The position numbers and the translations under genes are program-made. A stretch of 47,562 nucleotides of DNA from Pelagibacterales bacterium SAG-MED50 (lineage in GTDB: Bacteria > Pseudomonadota > Alphaproteobacteria > Pelagibacterales > Pelagibacteraceae), in assembly GCA_014653385.1 (NCBI GenBank), contig JACWER010000012.1, positions 1 through 47,562 on the forward strand, in the 5' to 3' direction. Under the pieces are notes generated by a model. That model saw only the letters and a list, made by a program, of their open reading frames with translations, had not been told where the DNA came from and ran no database searches. Shown in pieces: positions 33,018 through 42,860 of the stretch (within the stretch, counting starts at the first letter, position 1; every line of letters starts with the position of its first letter).

Positions 33018-33599
33018 TTAGGCTAAATTATGAATTTGTTCTTCAGCATCTTTGATTGATTTATCATAGTCTAATGCCATTTGATCAGCACTAATCACAT
33101 CAACTTTTTCTATACCAAAAAAATTTAATATATATTTTAACCAAGGTGTTAAAAAATCTTCTTTGCTATTTAATTTTGTTCCTCCTGATGTAATAACTAA
33201 ATAGGCACATTTGTTTTTTAACAAACCAACTCGTCTACCATCAGGTTTAAATTTAAATGTTTCTCCAATTCTTGCAGCCAAATCAGACCAAGCTTTAAGA
33301 GTTGCTGGAGGCCCATAATTATATATCGGAGCTGAAATAATAATTATATCACTCTCTTTTAGCTCATTAACTAGTTTATCAGATAATTTGAACATCTTTT
33401 TATGATCTTCTGTTTGATCTTTTTCATCAATTTTCATACCAGACTCAGTTAAACCACTTACAAAAAGCATTTCGTCATCTAGATCTCTATAAATAACTTC
33501 ATCACCAGGCTTTTTAATTTTATCTAGCACCTTTTTAGCTAAAGCCCTTGATGTAGAACCTTTTTTTCTAGCGCTTGAGTCTATTTGATAAATTTTCAT
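33018..33599 (-). CDS. azoR: FMN-dependent NADH-azoreductase / flavodoxin-fold quinone reductase
   Basis: 193 residues. IDSSARKKGSTSRALAKK is the AzoR phosphate-binding start, APIYNYGPPATLKAWSDL the conserved P-M/I-Y-N-x-x-x-P flavin loop, and ITSGGT the second FMN loop. It reduces quinones and azo compounds with NADH in the cytoplasm. The real substrates are probably quinones or other electrophiles. It lies 9 bases downstream of ccdA on the same strand. Confidence 0.9.
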   Translation of the reverse strand: MKIYQIDSSARKKGSTSRALAKKVLDKIKKPGDEVIYRDLDDEMLFVSGLTESGMKIDEKDQTEDHKKMFKLSDKLVNELKESDIIIISAPIYNYGPPATLKAWSDLAARIGETFKFKPDGRRVGLLKNKCAYLVITSGGTKLNSKEDFLTPWLKYILNFFGIEKVDVISADQMALDYDKSIKDAEEQIHNLA

Positions 33600-33608
33600 T
33601 TAATACTT

Positions 33609-34316
33609 TTAACCGAAATTTTGCATAAAAGGAAAAACTTTAATTATATAAAAACCAACAGCTTGTAATTGGTTTGTTAGAATTAAGACACCTGTAACTA
33701 AAAGAATAATTCCCCCTATTTTAGAAATTAAATTTATATTCTTTTTGAAATTTTTCGAAAAAACTAAAAACCTTTGGATTAAATAACCAGATAAAATAAA
33801 AGGTATAGCAAGACCTATAGAATAAAAGGTTAGTAGAATTATTGCCTTTGATAATGTTTCTTCAATAGATGCTAAAGCTAAAATAGAGCCTAAAATTGGA
33901 CCTATGCATGGTGTCCATCCAAATCCAAATGCTAATCCTATTACATAAGGAAACAAGGTATTTTGTGATTTTTTTGCTTCCATTCTTTTTTCAAAATTTA
34001 AATAACTTATATTTATTAAACCAATTAGTTGTAATGAAAAAATTATAATTATAATGCCAGCTATAACTCTTAAAGTTTCAGAATTTTGCAATAGTGTTTG
34101 ACCTAAAAAAGATGCTGAAGCTCCTAAAATAATAAATACCGTTGAAAACCCAAAGCAAAATAAAATTAAAGGTAAAATATTAATTTTTTTAGATTTTAAA
34201 ATTTCTTGTAATGATTGACCAGAAATAAAAGAGACATATCCGGGTATTAAAGGTAAAACACATGGGGATAAAAAGCTTATAAGTCCTGCCCCAAAAGCAA
34301 TAAAAAATTCTATCAT
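33609..34316 (-). CDS. ccdA: Cytochrome c biogenesis / thiol transport protein CcdA
   Basis: 235 residues with six membrane helices. The two conserved redox cysteines are in LSPCVLPLIPGYVSFISG (C19) and FGWTPCIGPILGS, the standard CcdA pair. CcdA passes reducing power from cytoplasmic thioredoxin to periplasmic thiol proteins for cytochrome c maturation or disulfide repair. The N-terminal helix follows immediately after ppc's stop: the genes abut (34316/34317), implying cotranscription with ppc. Confidence 0.93.
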   Translation of the reverse strand: MIEFFIAFGAGLISFLSPCVLPLIPGYVSFISGQSLQEILKSKKINILPLILFCFGFSTVFIILGASASFLGQTLLQNSETLRVIAGIIIIIFSLQLIGLINISYLNFEKRMEAKKSQNTLFPYVIGLAFGFGWTPCIGPILGSILALASIEETLSKAIILLTFYSIGLAIPFILSGYLIQRFLVFSKNFKKNINLISKIGGIILLVTGVLILTNQLQAVGFYIIKVFPFMQNFG

Positions 34317-37001
34317 TTAACCTGTATTTTTCATAGCAGCAGAAATTCCTGCAATTGAAGTCATCAATGAGTCATTTAAATATTTTTTATCTTTTAATGT
34401 TTTGCTTTTTTTAAGTTTGCTAATTACAATCGGTTGAATAATATTAAGAACTTCCGAATAAATATTTCTTACAATTACAGATGTTCTGAATTGTTTTCTT
34501 AATTTGATTATTTCTTTTGGTGTAATTTTTTTATTAAGTCTCTTTATTACATCAAATTGAAATCTGAGTTTTTTACCAACTCTTTTTAATTCATCATCAG
34601 CTAAATATTCTTCATAAATCTTAGAAATATTAGGATCTGCTTTTGAAATTACCATATCCAACATATCAAGCATAGAATTAAAGAAAGGCCAATTTTTTTC
34701 CATATCATATAAAGTTTTTCTAAATTTTTTTATGTGAGAATATCTTAAAGCTTCTGCAATACCTAGCCAAGCTGGCAACATAAGTCTAATTTGCGTCCAT
34801 GCAAAAACCCATGGTATAGCTCGTAAACTTTTTATATTATCAACATTCTTTCTTTTAGATGGTCTTGATCCAATAGATAATTTTCCAAGTGCTTTATGAG
34901 GTGTGACTGTTTTAAAATATTTAATGAATTCAGTACTTTGATTAATATTCTTTCTATACGAACTTTTTGAGATATCAGACATTTTTTCTATTAAAGATCT
35001 CCAATTATTTTTAGGTTTAGGTGGTGGATTAAGAGTTGCTTCTGCCACTGCTCCTATGTAGCTACATAAATTATATTTTGCTAGTGGTTCATAACCATAT
35101 TTTTGTTGAATAACTTCACCTTGATCTGTAATTCTTATCTTACCATTAACAGAATTAGGTGGTTGAGATCTTAAAGTTGCTTGAATAGGCCCGCCACCTC
35201 TTCCAGCAGAACCTCCTCTTCCATGAAAAAAAGTTACGTCTATTTTATATTTGTTAGCTAAACGAACTATTTCCTCTTGAGCTTTATATTGGTGCCAACT
35301 AGCACAAATCTTACCAGCATCTTTACTGGAATCAGAGTATCCAATCATAACTTCTTGGTTATTTTTAATTAATTTTCTATACCAACTCTCAGAAAATAAG
35401 TTTTTCATTATTGATTTGGCGTTTATTAAATCATCTAAAGTTTCAAAAAGTGGAACAACTCTGAGTTTATCTTTAATTTTTGCTTCTTTTTGTAAAAAGG
35501 AAACTGATAAAATATCAGATGCTGAAGTTGTCATAGAAATTACATATGCTCCCAAACATTCGGCTGGTTCTTGAGAAAGGATTTTAAAAGTTGACCAGAC
35601 TTCTTTATTCTCTTTATTCCGAAAAACAAAATTATTAATAATATTTTTTTTTGATTTAATTGCAGATTTTAAAAAATTTATTTTTTCTAGCTCACTAAAT
35701 TTTAAATAATCTTTTTTATATTTCTTATTCATTAATTCTGCAATTAGTTGAGAATGTCTAGAAGACTCTTGTCTAATATCTAATCTCGCCAAATTAATTC
35801 CAAAACATTTTGCTCTTCTCATTAGGTCAAGAAGTTCACCACTAGCTAAATTTTCATTTTGATTTTGTTCTAATGACTCTCTAACTATCCTCAAGGGCTT
35901 TAGTATATCCTCTCTTGAAATAAGCAATTTTTTTTTATTTAATGGTTTTTTTTTAATCAAATGCTGCTCAATAGATCTATGAGTTAATCTCATTTTATCT
36001 CTTAAAGGTCTCAAAAAAACTCTATAAGGTTCGTGTGTTTTGCCTACTTTTCTTAAAATTTTTTTTGAACACTTGTCCATAGAATAAGATCTTATTATCT
36101 TAGTAAGATTTTTTTCATAAAGTTTAGCAGCTTCCCATCTTGATAATAAAATGACTTGTTTTGTAACTTCAGCTGTTACGTTTGGGTTTCCATCCCTGTC
36201 TCCACCCATCCATGAACCAAATTCAATTGGATTAAAATTTTTAGGTAAACCTTTATTTATATTCTGAACAAATATCGAATTTAACCTTCTGTAAACTTTA
36301 GGAATAGTCTCCCATAAACTGTCTTCAATTATAGCTAAGCCCCATCTTGCCTCATCAAATGGTGAAGGTTTAGACCTCTTTAGATCGTCTGTATTCCAAA
36401 TAATTGTAAGTTCGTCGAATAATTTTTTATCTAGTATCTTTAACTTTGAAGGATAGTTTTTTAAAAGATCCCTTTCTTCAAGAATCTCTGTAATTTTATG
36501 ATACTTCTGTATTAAAGTTCTTCTTTTAACTTCTGTTGGATGTGCAGTTAAAACAATTCCTATACTAAGATTTTTTGCAAGATTATAGATTTTATTTTCA
36601 GAAATTCTTTTATTATTAAAAAGATCTTCAAAAATTTCTTCAATAAAAATATTCTTATTATAAATTTTCTTCTTGCTATTTTCATATTCATCTAATTTTC
36701 TAGATGCATCTATGGACTCAGCTAAATTTATTAAATTCATAAAATGAGTAAATGCTCTTGTTAACTTAAATGTAGATTTTGAGTTAAGTTTATTTATAGT
36801 TCTTATTATTTTACCGTAAGAGTGATTGCTGTAATTAAGCTTGTTTACTTTAGATAATTTTCTAACTTTCTCAACTAAATCAAAAAATTTTTCTCCTTCT
36901 TGCTCTTTAATTACTTTTCCAAGAATATTTCCTAAATATCTAACATCCTCTCTTAGAAGCTTAGTGGGAATTCTTTCATAATAAAGATCTCTTTTTTGCA
37001 T
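34317..37001 (-). CDS. ppc: Phosphoenolpyruvate carboxylase
   Basis: 894 residues, full length. The catalytic histidine H154 is in VLTAHPTEVKRR; GSWMGGDRDGNPNVTAEVT is the second signature, FHGRGGSAGRGGGPI the mobile glycine loop, and WVFAWTQIRLMLPAW the C-terminal active-site segment. The C-terminal MKNTG matches the conserved -NTG end. It makes oxaloacetate from PEP and bicarbonate, refilling the TCA cycle. The start overlaps the SMP-30 gene by 26 bases, linking ppc transcription to the sugar-acid cluster upstream. Confidence 0.97.
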   Translation of the reverse strand: MQKRDLYYERIPTKLLREDVRYLGNILGKVIKEQEGEKFFDLVEKVRKLSKVNKLNYSNHSYGKIIRTINKLNSKSTFKLTRAFTHFMNLINLAESIDASRKLDEYENSKKKIYNKNIFIEEIFEDLFNNKRISENKIYNLAKNLSIGIVLTAHPTEVKRRTLIQKYHKITEILEERDLLKNYPSKLKILDKKLFDELTIIWNTDDLKRSKPSPFDEARWGLAIIEDSLWETIPKVYRRLNSIFVQNINKGLPKNFNPIEFGSWMGGDRDGNPNVTAEVTKQVILLSRWEAAKLYEKNLTKIIRSYSMDKCSKKILRKVGKTHEPYRVFLRPLRDKMRLTHRSIEQHLIKKKPLNKKKLLISREDILKPLRIVRESLEQNQNENLASGELLDLMRRAKCFGINLARLDIRQESSRHSQLIAELMNKKYKKDYLKFSELEKINFLKSAIKSKKNIINNFVFRNKENKEVWSTFKILSQEPAECLGAYVISMTTSASDILSVSFLQKEAKIKDKLRVVPLFETLDDLINAKSIMKNLFSESWYRKLIKNNQEVMIGYSDSSKDAGKICASWHQYKAQEEIVRLANKYKIDVTFFHGRGGSAGRGGGPIQATLRSQPPNSVNGKIRITDQGEVIQQKYGYEPLAKYNLCSYIGAVAEATLNPPPKPKNNWRSLIEKMSDISKSSYRKNINQSTEFIKYFKTVTPHKALGKLSIGSRPSKRKNVDNIKSLRAIPWVFAWTQIRLMLPAWLGIAEALRYSHIKKFRKTLYDMEKNWPFFNSMLDMLDMVISKADPNISKIYEEYLADDELKRVGKKLRFQFDVIKRLNKKITPKEIIKLRKQFRTSVIVRNIYSEVLNIIQPIVISKLKKSKTLKDKKYLNDSLMTSIAGISAAMKNTG

Positions 37002-37887
37002 TTTTTAAAATAAATTTTTTTTGATTTATTCCTTTTATATTTGATTTTATACTAAATAAGAAACCAGAGTATTTAAATTTTTGCAAATCTGCTCTGTTCA
37101 TGCCTTTTGTAGCTGATGTGATAAAGATCTCATTATTTTTTAGACCCCCAAATGTACAATTAGTTATATTTTTTGCTGGTAAATGAATTCTATGGATTAA
37201 TTTTGCCCTAATATTAAAAACAGAAACACAAGCTCCATGAAAATGAGCTACCCATAAATTTTTATTTTTATCTAAAGTCATTCCATCAGGAGATCCTTCA
37301 CTTAATGAAAACTTTTTAAATATTTTTTTACTTACTATTTTATCTTTTTTATTAATTCTAATTTTATAAATTATTTTTTTAGCACTATCCGTATGATAAA
37401 AGTTAAATTGATCTATAAATGCAGGACCATTGGTAATTCTATAATTTCTATCTACTTTAGTTAGTAATAAACTTTTATCTAATTTATATAATGAACCTTT
37501 TTCATTTTTTCTCTCTAAGTTATCCATGGTACCAAACCAAAGATTTCCGTTTGGATCAGTTTTGCCATCATTTATTCTGTTTAATTTAATATTTTTCTCT
37601 ATTGCTATTTTTTTTATTATTTTTTTAGTTTTAATGTTTTGAATTCTTAATTCTCCCTGAAGCCCCAAAATAAAAATATGTCCCTTAATATGTGCAAGAA
37701 AGCCAATTTCCTTATTAACTTTATAAATCTTTTTTTTATTATTTTTAACATTTAATGAAAAAAATTTTTTTTTCTTGATATCAACAAAGTATATAGAATT
37801 ATGCTCCTTAACCCAAAGAGTTCCTTCACCTAATTTGCATCTTAATTTCCAAAGTACCTTTGGTTCAGTTGTTTTGATTTTATTCAT
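36976..37887 (-). CDS. SMP-30/gluconolactonase family lactonase
   Basis: Starting at ATG 37887 gives 303 residues and an ATGAATAA overlap of 8 bases with the enolase-family gene; an in-frame ATG at 37914 would extend it by 9 non-family residues. The six-bladed propeller marks are KLGEGTLWV (metal-binding E), NRINDGKTDPNGNLWFGTMD (N and D ligands) and SEGSPDGMTLDKNKNLWVA (catalytic/metal D). These enzymes open sugar-acid lactones. In this cluster it would hydrolyse an aldonolactone to the acid used by the next enzyme. It is unusually Lys/Ile-rich. Confidence 0.88.
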   Translation of the reverse strand: MNKIKTTEPKVLWKLRCKLGEGTLWVKEHNSIYFVDIKKKKFFSLNVKNNKKKIYKVNKEIGFLAHIKGHIFILGLQGELRIQNIKTKKIIKKIAIEKNIKLNRINDGKTDPNGNLWFGTMDNLERKNEKGSLYKLDKSLLLTKVDRNYRITNGPAFIDQFNFYHTDSAKKIIYKIRINKKDKIVSKKIFKKFSLSEGSPDGMTLDKNKNLWVAHFHGACVSVFNIRAKLIHRIHLPAKNITNCTFGGLKNNEIFITSATKGMNRADLQKFKYSGFLFSIKSNIKGINQKKFILKNAKKRSLL

Positions 37888-39052
37888 TGACTTCAAATTC
37901 TTTAATAAAATCAAGATTGGGTATAATTCCTATTCCTGGTTTATCTGATACAGATGCAAATCCATTATTTTCTTTAACTTGTTCTAAAATTGAAAAGCTT
38001 TCAGTAGGTAGGTCGGTAATAAAAATATTTTTCTCTGTTGTGTCAAACTCAAGCATTGATTTTGATGGAAATAAACCTCCTGGCATATCCGGTTGAGCTG
38101 TTAACAAATGCAAGTTGGTTGCAATACTTACAGCAGATCCCCAAACATGATTTACTACTGGAATAAAGCTAGCTTGTGCTAATGCAGATACTTTTAAATA
38201 CTCAGTAATTCCACCCAATCCACAAACCTCTGGTTGAGCTATATCTATACATTTATTCTTAATTAGCTCATTCCATCCATATTTTGTAAACTCAGCTTCC
38301 CCTCCTGCAATATTTGTATTAATTTTTTGCTTTAATTCTCTATAACCATCATGATCCTCTGGTGCCACAGGTTCCTCAAACCAAAATATATCAAGCTCAT
38401 CTAAACCACGCCCCACATACAAAGCATCATTTAATGTATAAGCATGATTTGCATCAACCATTAATCTAAAATCTTTTCCAATTACTTCTCTTACTGCTCT
38501 AACTAACTTAAGATCTTCAGTTCGTCCCAATCCAATCTTCATTTTCATGGCTTTAAAATTTTTAGACTTAATTTGACTTGCTTCTTCTTTAAATAAATCA
38601 ATTAATTCTGAAGTAGTTTTTTTTTGCAGCATCATTCCATAACCATAAACTGGAACTTGCTCATTGCATTTTCCACCAACCAATTGGTAAAGGGGGGTTT
38701 TAGTTTTTTTTCCTAAGATATCCCATAACGCAATATCAACACCAGACAATGCCTGAATTGGCATCCCTTTTTGCCCACTATCTCTTAAAAGATTATAAAC
38801 TTTATGCCAAATATGCTCTTTGTTTAAAGGGTCTTCTCCAATGATTAACGGCTGAATAACTTTCTCAACAATAAACTTATTAGCTAAAGCAATATTACCT
38901 GGTCCAAAGCATTCACCCCAACCTGTAATTCCTTCATCAGTTTGAACTTCAACAAGATGAGCGGTTCTGTGTTTGTAATATTGTTGTGAATACCCTAATT
39001 CTTTTTCTAACTCATATTTAAGTACATGACTTTTAATAGAAGTTATTTTCAC
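37880..39052 (-). CDS. Mandelate racemase/enolase-superfamily sugar-acid dehydratase
   Basis: 390 residues. Catalytic residues of the mandelate racemase group are present: K170-x-K172 (MKMKIG), metal ligands D200 (VDANHA), E226 (WFEEP), E252 (GGEAEF), and H302 (NHVWGSAVS) with its partner acid before it. The group removes water from aldonic acids such as L-fuconate, D-galactonate or D-arabinonate. Next to an SDR, an FAH hydrolase and a lactonase, the best fit is an L-fuconate-like dehydratase, but the exact sugar acid is not readable from sequence. Spacing to FAH gene is 6 bases. Confidence 0.9.
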   Translation of the reverse strand: MKITSIKSHVLKYELEKELGYSQQYYKHRTAHLVEVQTDEGITGWGECFGPGNIALANKFIVEKVIQPLIIGEDPLNKEHIWHKVYNLLRDSGQKGMPIQALSGVDIALWDILGKKTKTPLYQLVGGKCNEQVPVYGYGMMLQKKTTSELIDLFKEEASQIKSKNFKAMKMKIGLGRTEDLKLVRAVREVIGKDFRLMVDANHAYTLNDALYVGRGLDELDIFWFEEPVAPEDHDGYRELKQKINTNIAGGEAEFTKYGWNELIKNKCIDIAQPEVCGLGGITEYLKVSALAQASFIPVVNHVWGSAVSIATNLHLLTAQPDMPGGLFPSKSMLEFDTTEKNIFITDLPTESFSILEQVKENNGFASVSDKPGIGIIPNLDFIKEFEVNE

Positions 39053-39058
39053 AATTTA

Positions 39059-39901
39059 TTATATCGCTACTACTTTTGAGTTTTGCTCACCTAAGTTTTC
39101 TATTGATAATTTCATCTTATCTCCAGCTTTCAAAAATTGCTGGGGCTTCATTCCCATTCCAACCCCAGGAGGTGTTCCAGTAGTAATAATATCACCAGGT
39201 TGTAACGACATAAATTTACTTACATAAGATACAATCACATTTACATTAAAAATCATTGTACTTGTATTACCTGTTTGCATTCTATTACCATTGACATCTA
39301 AGCTCATTTTTAAATTATTGATATCTGATATTTCATCTTTAGTGACCAAATATGGTCCAACAGGTCCATAAGTATCGTGAGATTTTCCTTTTACCCATTG
39401 GCCCATTTTTTCAATTTGCCATTCTCTTTCACTAACATCGTTAACTAAACAATATCCTAAAATATGATCTTGAGCTTTATCTTCTGAAATGTGTTTTGTT
39501 TCTCTTCCAATCACAATACCAAGTTCAACTTCCCAATCTAATTTTTTTGATCCTGAAACTATTTCAACATCATCATTAGGACCAGCTATACAACTAGTTG
39601 CCTTCATAAACATTATAGGTTCTGACGGAACTTCAGCTCCAGTTTCAGCAGCATGATCAGAATAATTAAGACCTATTGCTACAAATTTACCTGGTTTTGC
39701 AACACACGAACCTACTCTTTCACTTGAAGATAATTCTGGAAGTGATGACAAATCAGCACTTTGTAAATTTGTTATAGTTTCAAAATTTACATTGTCAGGG
39801 GTTAAGTCACTTATGTGAGAACTAATATCTCTAATTTTACCATCTTTATCTAATACCGCTGGTTTTTCATTTCCTTTTTGTCCTACTCTTAATAATTTCA
39901 T
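39059..39901 (-). CDS. FAH-family hydrolase (2,4-diketo-3-deoxy-sugar-acid type)
   Basis: 280 residues. Core FAH motifs are FVAIGLNYSDHAAETG, PIMFMKATSC, LDWEVELGIVIG with metal ligands E124 and E126, NDVSERE (D155) and TTGTPPGVGMGM. In the non-phosphorylative L-fucose and L-rhamnose routes, an enzyme of this family cleaves 2,4-diketo-3-deoxy acids to pyruvate plus lactate or a similar acid. The neighbouring SDR and dehydratase support that role. It has a Shine-Dalgarno AGGAGATAT. Spacing: 24 bases from the SDR gene, 6 bases from the dehydratase. Confidence 0.9.
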   Translation of the reverse strand: MKLLRVGQKGNEKPAVLDKDGKIRDISSHISDLTPDNVNFETITNLQSADLSSLPELSSSERVGSCVAKPGKFVAIGLNYSDHAAETGAEVPSEPIMFMKATSCIAGPNDDVEIVSGSKKLDWEVELGIVIGRETKHISEDKAQDHILGYCLVNDVSEREWQIEKMGQWVKGKSHDTYGPVGPYLVTKDEISDINNLKMSLDVNGNRMQTGNTSTMIFNVNVIVSYVSKFMSLQPGDIITTGTPPGVGMGMKPQQFLKAGDKMKLSIENLGEQNSKVVAI

Positions 39902-39924
39902 ATATCTCCTTTTTTTTTAATTAA

Positions 39925-40668
39925 TTAAATTGTCATTCCACCATCAACTGAGAAAGTATTTCCAGTTGTAAATGTAGATTCATCCCCTGCTAGATAAATT
40001 GCCATAGATGCTATCTCTTCTGCAGTTCCTAATCTTCCCATAGGTTGTCTTGCTATAAAATCTTTTTTTGCCTGTACTGGATCAGGGCTTTGATTAACTC
40101 TATCTTGCCAAGATGGTGAAAAAACTGTGCCTGGTGCAATAGAATTACATCTAATATTTTGTTTAACAAAATCTGAAGCAATTGATTTCGTTAAACCAAT
40201 AATCGCAGCTTTGGATGCACCATAAACAAATCTATTTGGTAAACCTTTTAAGCTTGATGCTATTGAAGAAATATTAATTATGCTTCCACCATTTTGCTTA
40301 ACCATTAAAGGTATAATTGCTTTGCACATAAAATACATAGCTTTAATATTTACATCAAATGAGAAGTCCCAGTCTTTCTCTTCACAATCAAGTATAGTGC
40401 CGTGATGAACAAAACCTACCGCATTAAATAATACGTCAACTTTATCTAAAGTTTTTACAAATTCTAAAATTGCACTGTTATCTGTTGAGTCTAATGTATG
40501 AACACTAATATTAGGATATTCTTTATTTAAATCAGCTAAGGTTTTATCATTTAAATCAGTCGCTATAACATCAGCTCCTTCATTATGAAATGCAATTGCG
40601 GTTGCTTTTCCAATGCCCTGACCTGCTGCTGTTACTATGATTTTTTTACCTTCTAATCTACCGCTCAT
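39925..40668 (-). CDS. SDR dehydrogenase (2-keto-3-deoxy-fuconate dehydrogenase / BDH2 type)
   Basis: 247 residues. Cofactor motif TAAGQGIG (13-20), DLN after strand 2 (an NAD preference), NAVG, and the catalytic S-Y149-x3-K153 (VYGASK). The opening GRLEGKKIIVTAAGQGIGKA resembles the subgroup that includes human BDH2/DHRS6 and the 2-keto-3-deoxy-L-fuconate dehydrogenases. Placed between the FAH hydrolase and a GarR-like gene, it probably oxidises the dehydratase product for the hydrolase. It overlaps the GarR-like gene by 4 bases (ATGA). Confidence 0.9.
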   Translation of the reverse strand: MSGRLEGKKIIVTAAGQGIGKATAIAFHNEGADVIATDLNDKTLADLNKEYPNISVHTLDSTDNSAILEFVKTLDKVDVLFNAVGFVHHGTILDCEEKDWDFSFDVNIKAMYFMCKAIIPLMVKQNGGSIINISSIASSLKGLPNRFVYGASKAAIIGLTKSIASDFVKQNIRCNSIAPGTVFSPSWQDRVNQSPDPVQAKKDFIARQPMGRLGTAEEIASMAIYLAGDESTFTTGNTFSVDGGMTI

Positions 40669-41537
40669 TTTTTATTCATCCTTTCAATTTCTTTATAAAG
40701 AGAACTATGATCTGTTTCTCCATGTCCATTTTCAACAAGAGTTTTATACATTTCTTTAACTAAATTTGAAATAGGTAAATGAGTATTATGGCTATTTGCA
40801 CACTCTAAAATGTTATTCATATCTTTTAAATGAACTGAAGTTCTACCTTTTGGAGTAAAATCTTTATCAATCATTCTCCTACCGTGTGTTTGAAGAATTT
40901 TACTATCTGCCCAACCACCTGATAAGGCTTTGATCATTTTATCTGGATTAGCTCCTGATTTTTCACAAAGAGTTATAGCTTCCGCAACCGCCCCAATAGT
41001 TAACCCAACTATAATTTGATTTGCCAATTTAGAAACTTGTCCACTTCCCACTGGTCCTACTAAAGTAGGATTGCCCATCGTCTTCAAGACATCAAATGCT
41101 TTATTAAAAGCATCTTGTTCACCACCAACCATTATCGCTAATGAAGCCTCTTCTGCCCCAATAGTTCCTCCAGAAACAGGTGCATCTAAATATTTAATAT
41201 TTTTTGATTTTAAATTATTTCCATATTTAGTTGCTGTAGTTGGTTTAACTGAACTCATATCAATAACTGTAGAGCTTGATTTTAAATTTTCTAAAAAATT
41301 CGGACTACCCATTACTTCATTAATTGCCATATCATCTGTAAGCATAGTAATTACAACATCACAGTCTTTAACCACCTCATCAATTGAGGTTGTAATTTCT
41401 GCACCAAATTCTCTTAAAGGTTCAGCTTTGTTTTGAGATCTATTAAATGCTTTTAAATTAAAACCTGATTTTAATATATTTTTTGCCATCGGTAGGCCCA
41501 TTAGGCCTATACCAATAAAACCAATTTTTTTACTCAT
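40665..41537 (-). CDS. GarR/MmsB-like beta-hydroxyacid dehydrogenase
   Basis: 290 residues. Rossmann motif GFIGIGLMGLPMAKNI, substrate loop DAPVSGGTIGAE, and catalytic K170 with N173 in SKLANQIIVG. The family includes tartronate semialdehyde reductase, 3-hydroxyisobutyrate dehydrogenase and 4-hydroxybutyrate-type reductases. In a sugar-acid cluster, tartronate semialdehyde reductase is the most natural role, but no aldolase producing that substrate is in view. It abuts dctM (41537/41538) and overlaps the SDR gene. Confidence 0.9.
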   Translation of the reverse strand: MSKKIGFIGIGLMGLPMAKNILKSGFNLKAFNRSQNKAEPLREFGAEITTSIDEVVKDCDVVITMLTDDMAINEVMGSPNFLENLKSSSTVIDMSSVKPTTATKYGNNLKSKNIKYLDAPVSGGTIGAEEASLAIMVGGEQDAFNKAFDVLKTMGNPTLVGPVGSGQVSKLANQIIVGLTIGAVAEAITLCEKSGANPDKMIKALSGGWADSKILQTHGRRMIDKDFTPKGRTSVHLKDMNNILECANSHNTHLPISNLVKEMYKTLVENGHGETDHSSLYKEIERMNKK

Positions 41538-42860
41538 TTATTTTTTTGGAACAAATTCGTGAAAGTTTTGAGTCATCATTTCTGGAAAAAACATAACACA
41601 TGCTAATACAATTAACTGAATTACTATAAATGGAGCAAATCCTCTAAAAATATCTGTTAAAGATATATGTGGTGGAGCAACTGACTTTAAGTAAAAGGCG
41701 GCAGGACCAAAAGGTGGACTTAAAAATGATACCTGCATATTCACACAGAATAAAATTCCAAACCAAATTGGATCAAAACCAAGAGCTAATACTATTGGTA
41801 AAAATACTGGCATTGCTAACAATACTATCCCAACCCAATCCATAAATGCTCCCATTACCAAGAACATTAATTGCATCATGAAAATTAAATACATTGGTTT
41901 TAAATCATAAGCCAAAATTGTCTCCGCTACATATTTTGGACCACCTGCAAGTGAATAAGCGCCCGCTAAAACTGTTGCGCCAAAAGTAATTGTTAAAATA
42001 GTTCCTGATGCTTTAAATGTTCTTGTTAATGCATCTTTAAATAAAAAAACTGTTAATTCTTTTCTGGAAAAAATTATAATTAATGTAGCTACCACACCCA
42101 TTCCAGCAGCTTCTGTGATACCTGTTATTCCAGAATAAATTGAACCCAAAACAATTATTACAATACCAATTGGAGGTAAGAGACCTGGAAGGTATGAAAT
42201 TTTTTCTTTTAAAGTTAATGGAGGTTCTTCACTTAATGGGGCAAGATGTGGTTGTAATCTTGTTCGGATAAGAATGTAAGTAATAATTAAAGCTGAAATC
42301 ATTAAACCAGGCACAATTGCTTCTTGGAATAGCATTGTAATTGAAGTTTCAGTTGTTAATCCATAAATAATCAAAACGATAGATGGAGGTATCATTGTAC
42401 CCAAAGAACCTGATGCACAAATAATACCAATGGACATATCCTGATCATATTTTAATCTCAACATCTGAGGTAACGCAATTAATCCTAATAAAACAATTTC
42501 ACCTCCAATAATTCCACTCATTGCAGCCATGATGGTTGCCATGATTGCAGTTACCACTCCTACACCGCCTCTAGTTTTTCTTAGCCATGCATTTAAAGCA
42601 TCATATAAATCTCTCGCAATGTTCGAGCGTTCAAGTAAGGAGGCCATAAATATAAATAATGGCACAGATAAAAAAGAATAAGTTACAACTAGTGAGTAAT
42701 ATCTTGAAAGCAATATACCAAGCGCATGTTCACCAATATAGAGAAATACTAGCACTGCCCCCATAAAACCTGAAGCAAAACCCATTGGAACACCTATGGA
42801 TATAAGAGCTAATAATCCAACTATTAGTATTATCGAGAGTGTTCCTATTTCAATTTCCAT
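41538..42860 (-). CDS. dctM: TRAP transporter large membrane subunit DctM
   Basis: 440 residues and about 12-13 helices. Family marks are SVPLFIFMASLLERSNIARD, MAAMSGIIGGEIVLLGLIAL, the SGSLGTMIPPSIVLIIYGL hairpin, and FLSPPFGPAAFYLKSV near the end. It is the sodium-coupled transport unit of a TRAP system and works with DctQ and DctP. It abuts DctQ (42860/42861) and the GarR-like gene, so all are in one operon. In TRAP clusters this size of DctM goes with the DctP-type binding protein, as seen here. Confidence 0.96.
   Translation of the reverse strand: MEIEIGTLSIILIVGLLALISIGVPMGFASGFMGAVLVFLYIGEHALGILLSRYYSLVVTYSFLSVPLFIFMASLLERSNIARDLYDALNAWLRKTRGGVGVVTAIMATIMAAMSGIIGGEIVLLGLIALPQMLRLKYDQDMSIGIICASGSLGTMIPPSIVLIIYGLTTETSITMLFQEAIVPGLMISALIITYILIRTRLQPHLAPLSEEPPLTLKEKISYLPGLLPPIGIVIIVLGSIYSGITGITEAAGMGVVATLIIIFSRKELTVFLFKDALTRTFKASGTILTITFGATVLAGAYSLAGGPKYVAETILAYDLKPMYLIFMMQLMFLVMGAFMDWVGIVLLAMPVFLPIVLALGFDPIWFGILFCVNMQVSFLSPPFGPAAFYLKSVAPPHISLTDIFRGFAPFIVIQLIVLACVMFFPEMMTQNFHEFVPKK

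Noticed and set aside
37887..38096. Plus-strand 69-codon frame inside the enolase-family gene
   Set aside because: Antisense shadow; no motif, no ribosome site and fully covered by a well-supported gene.
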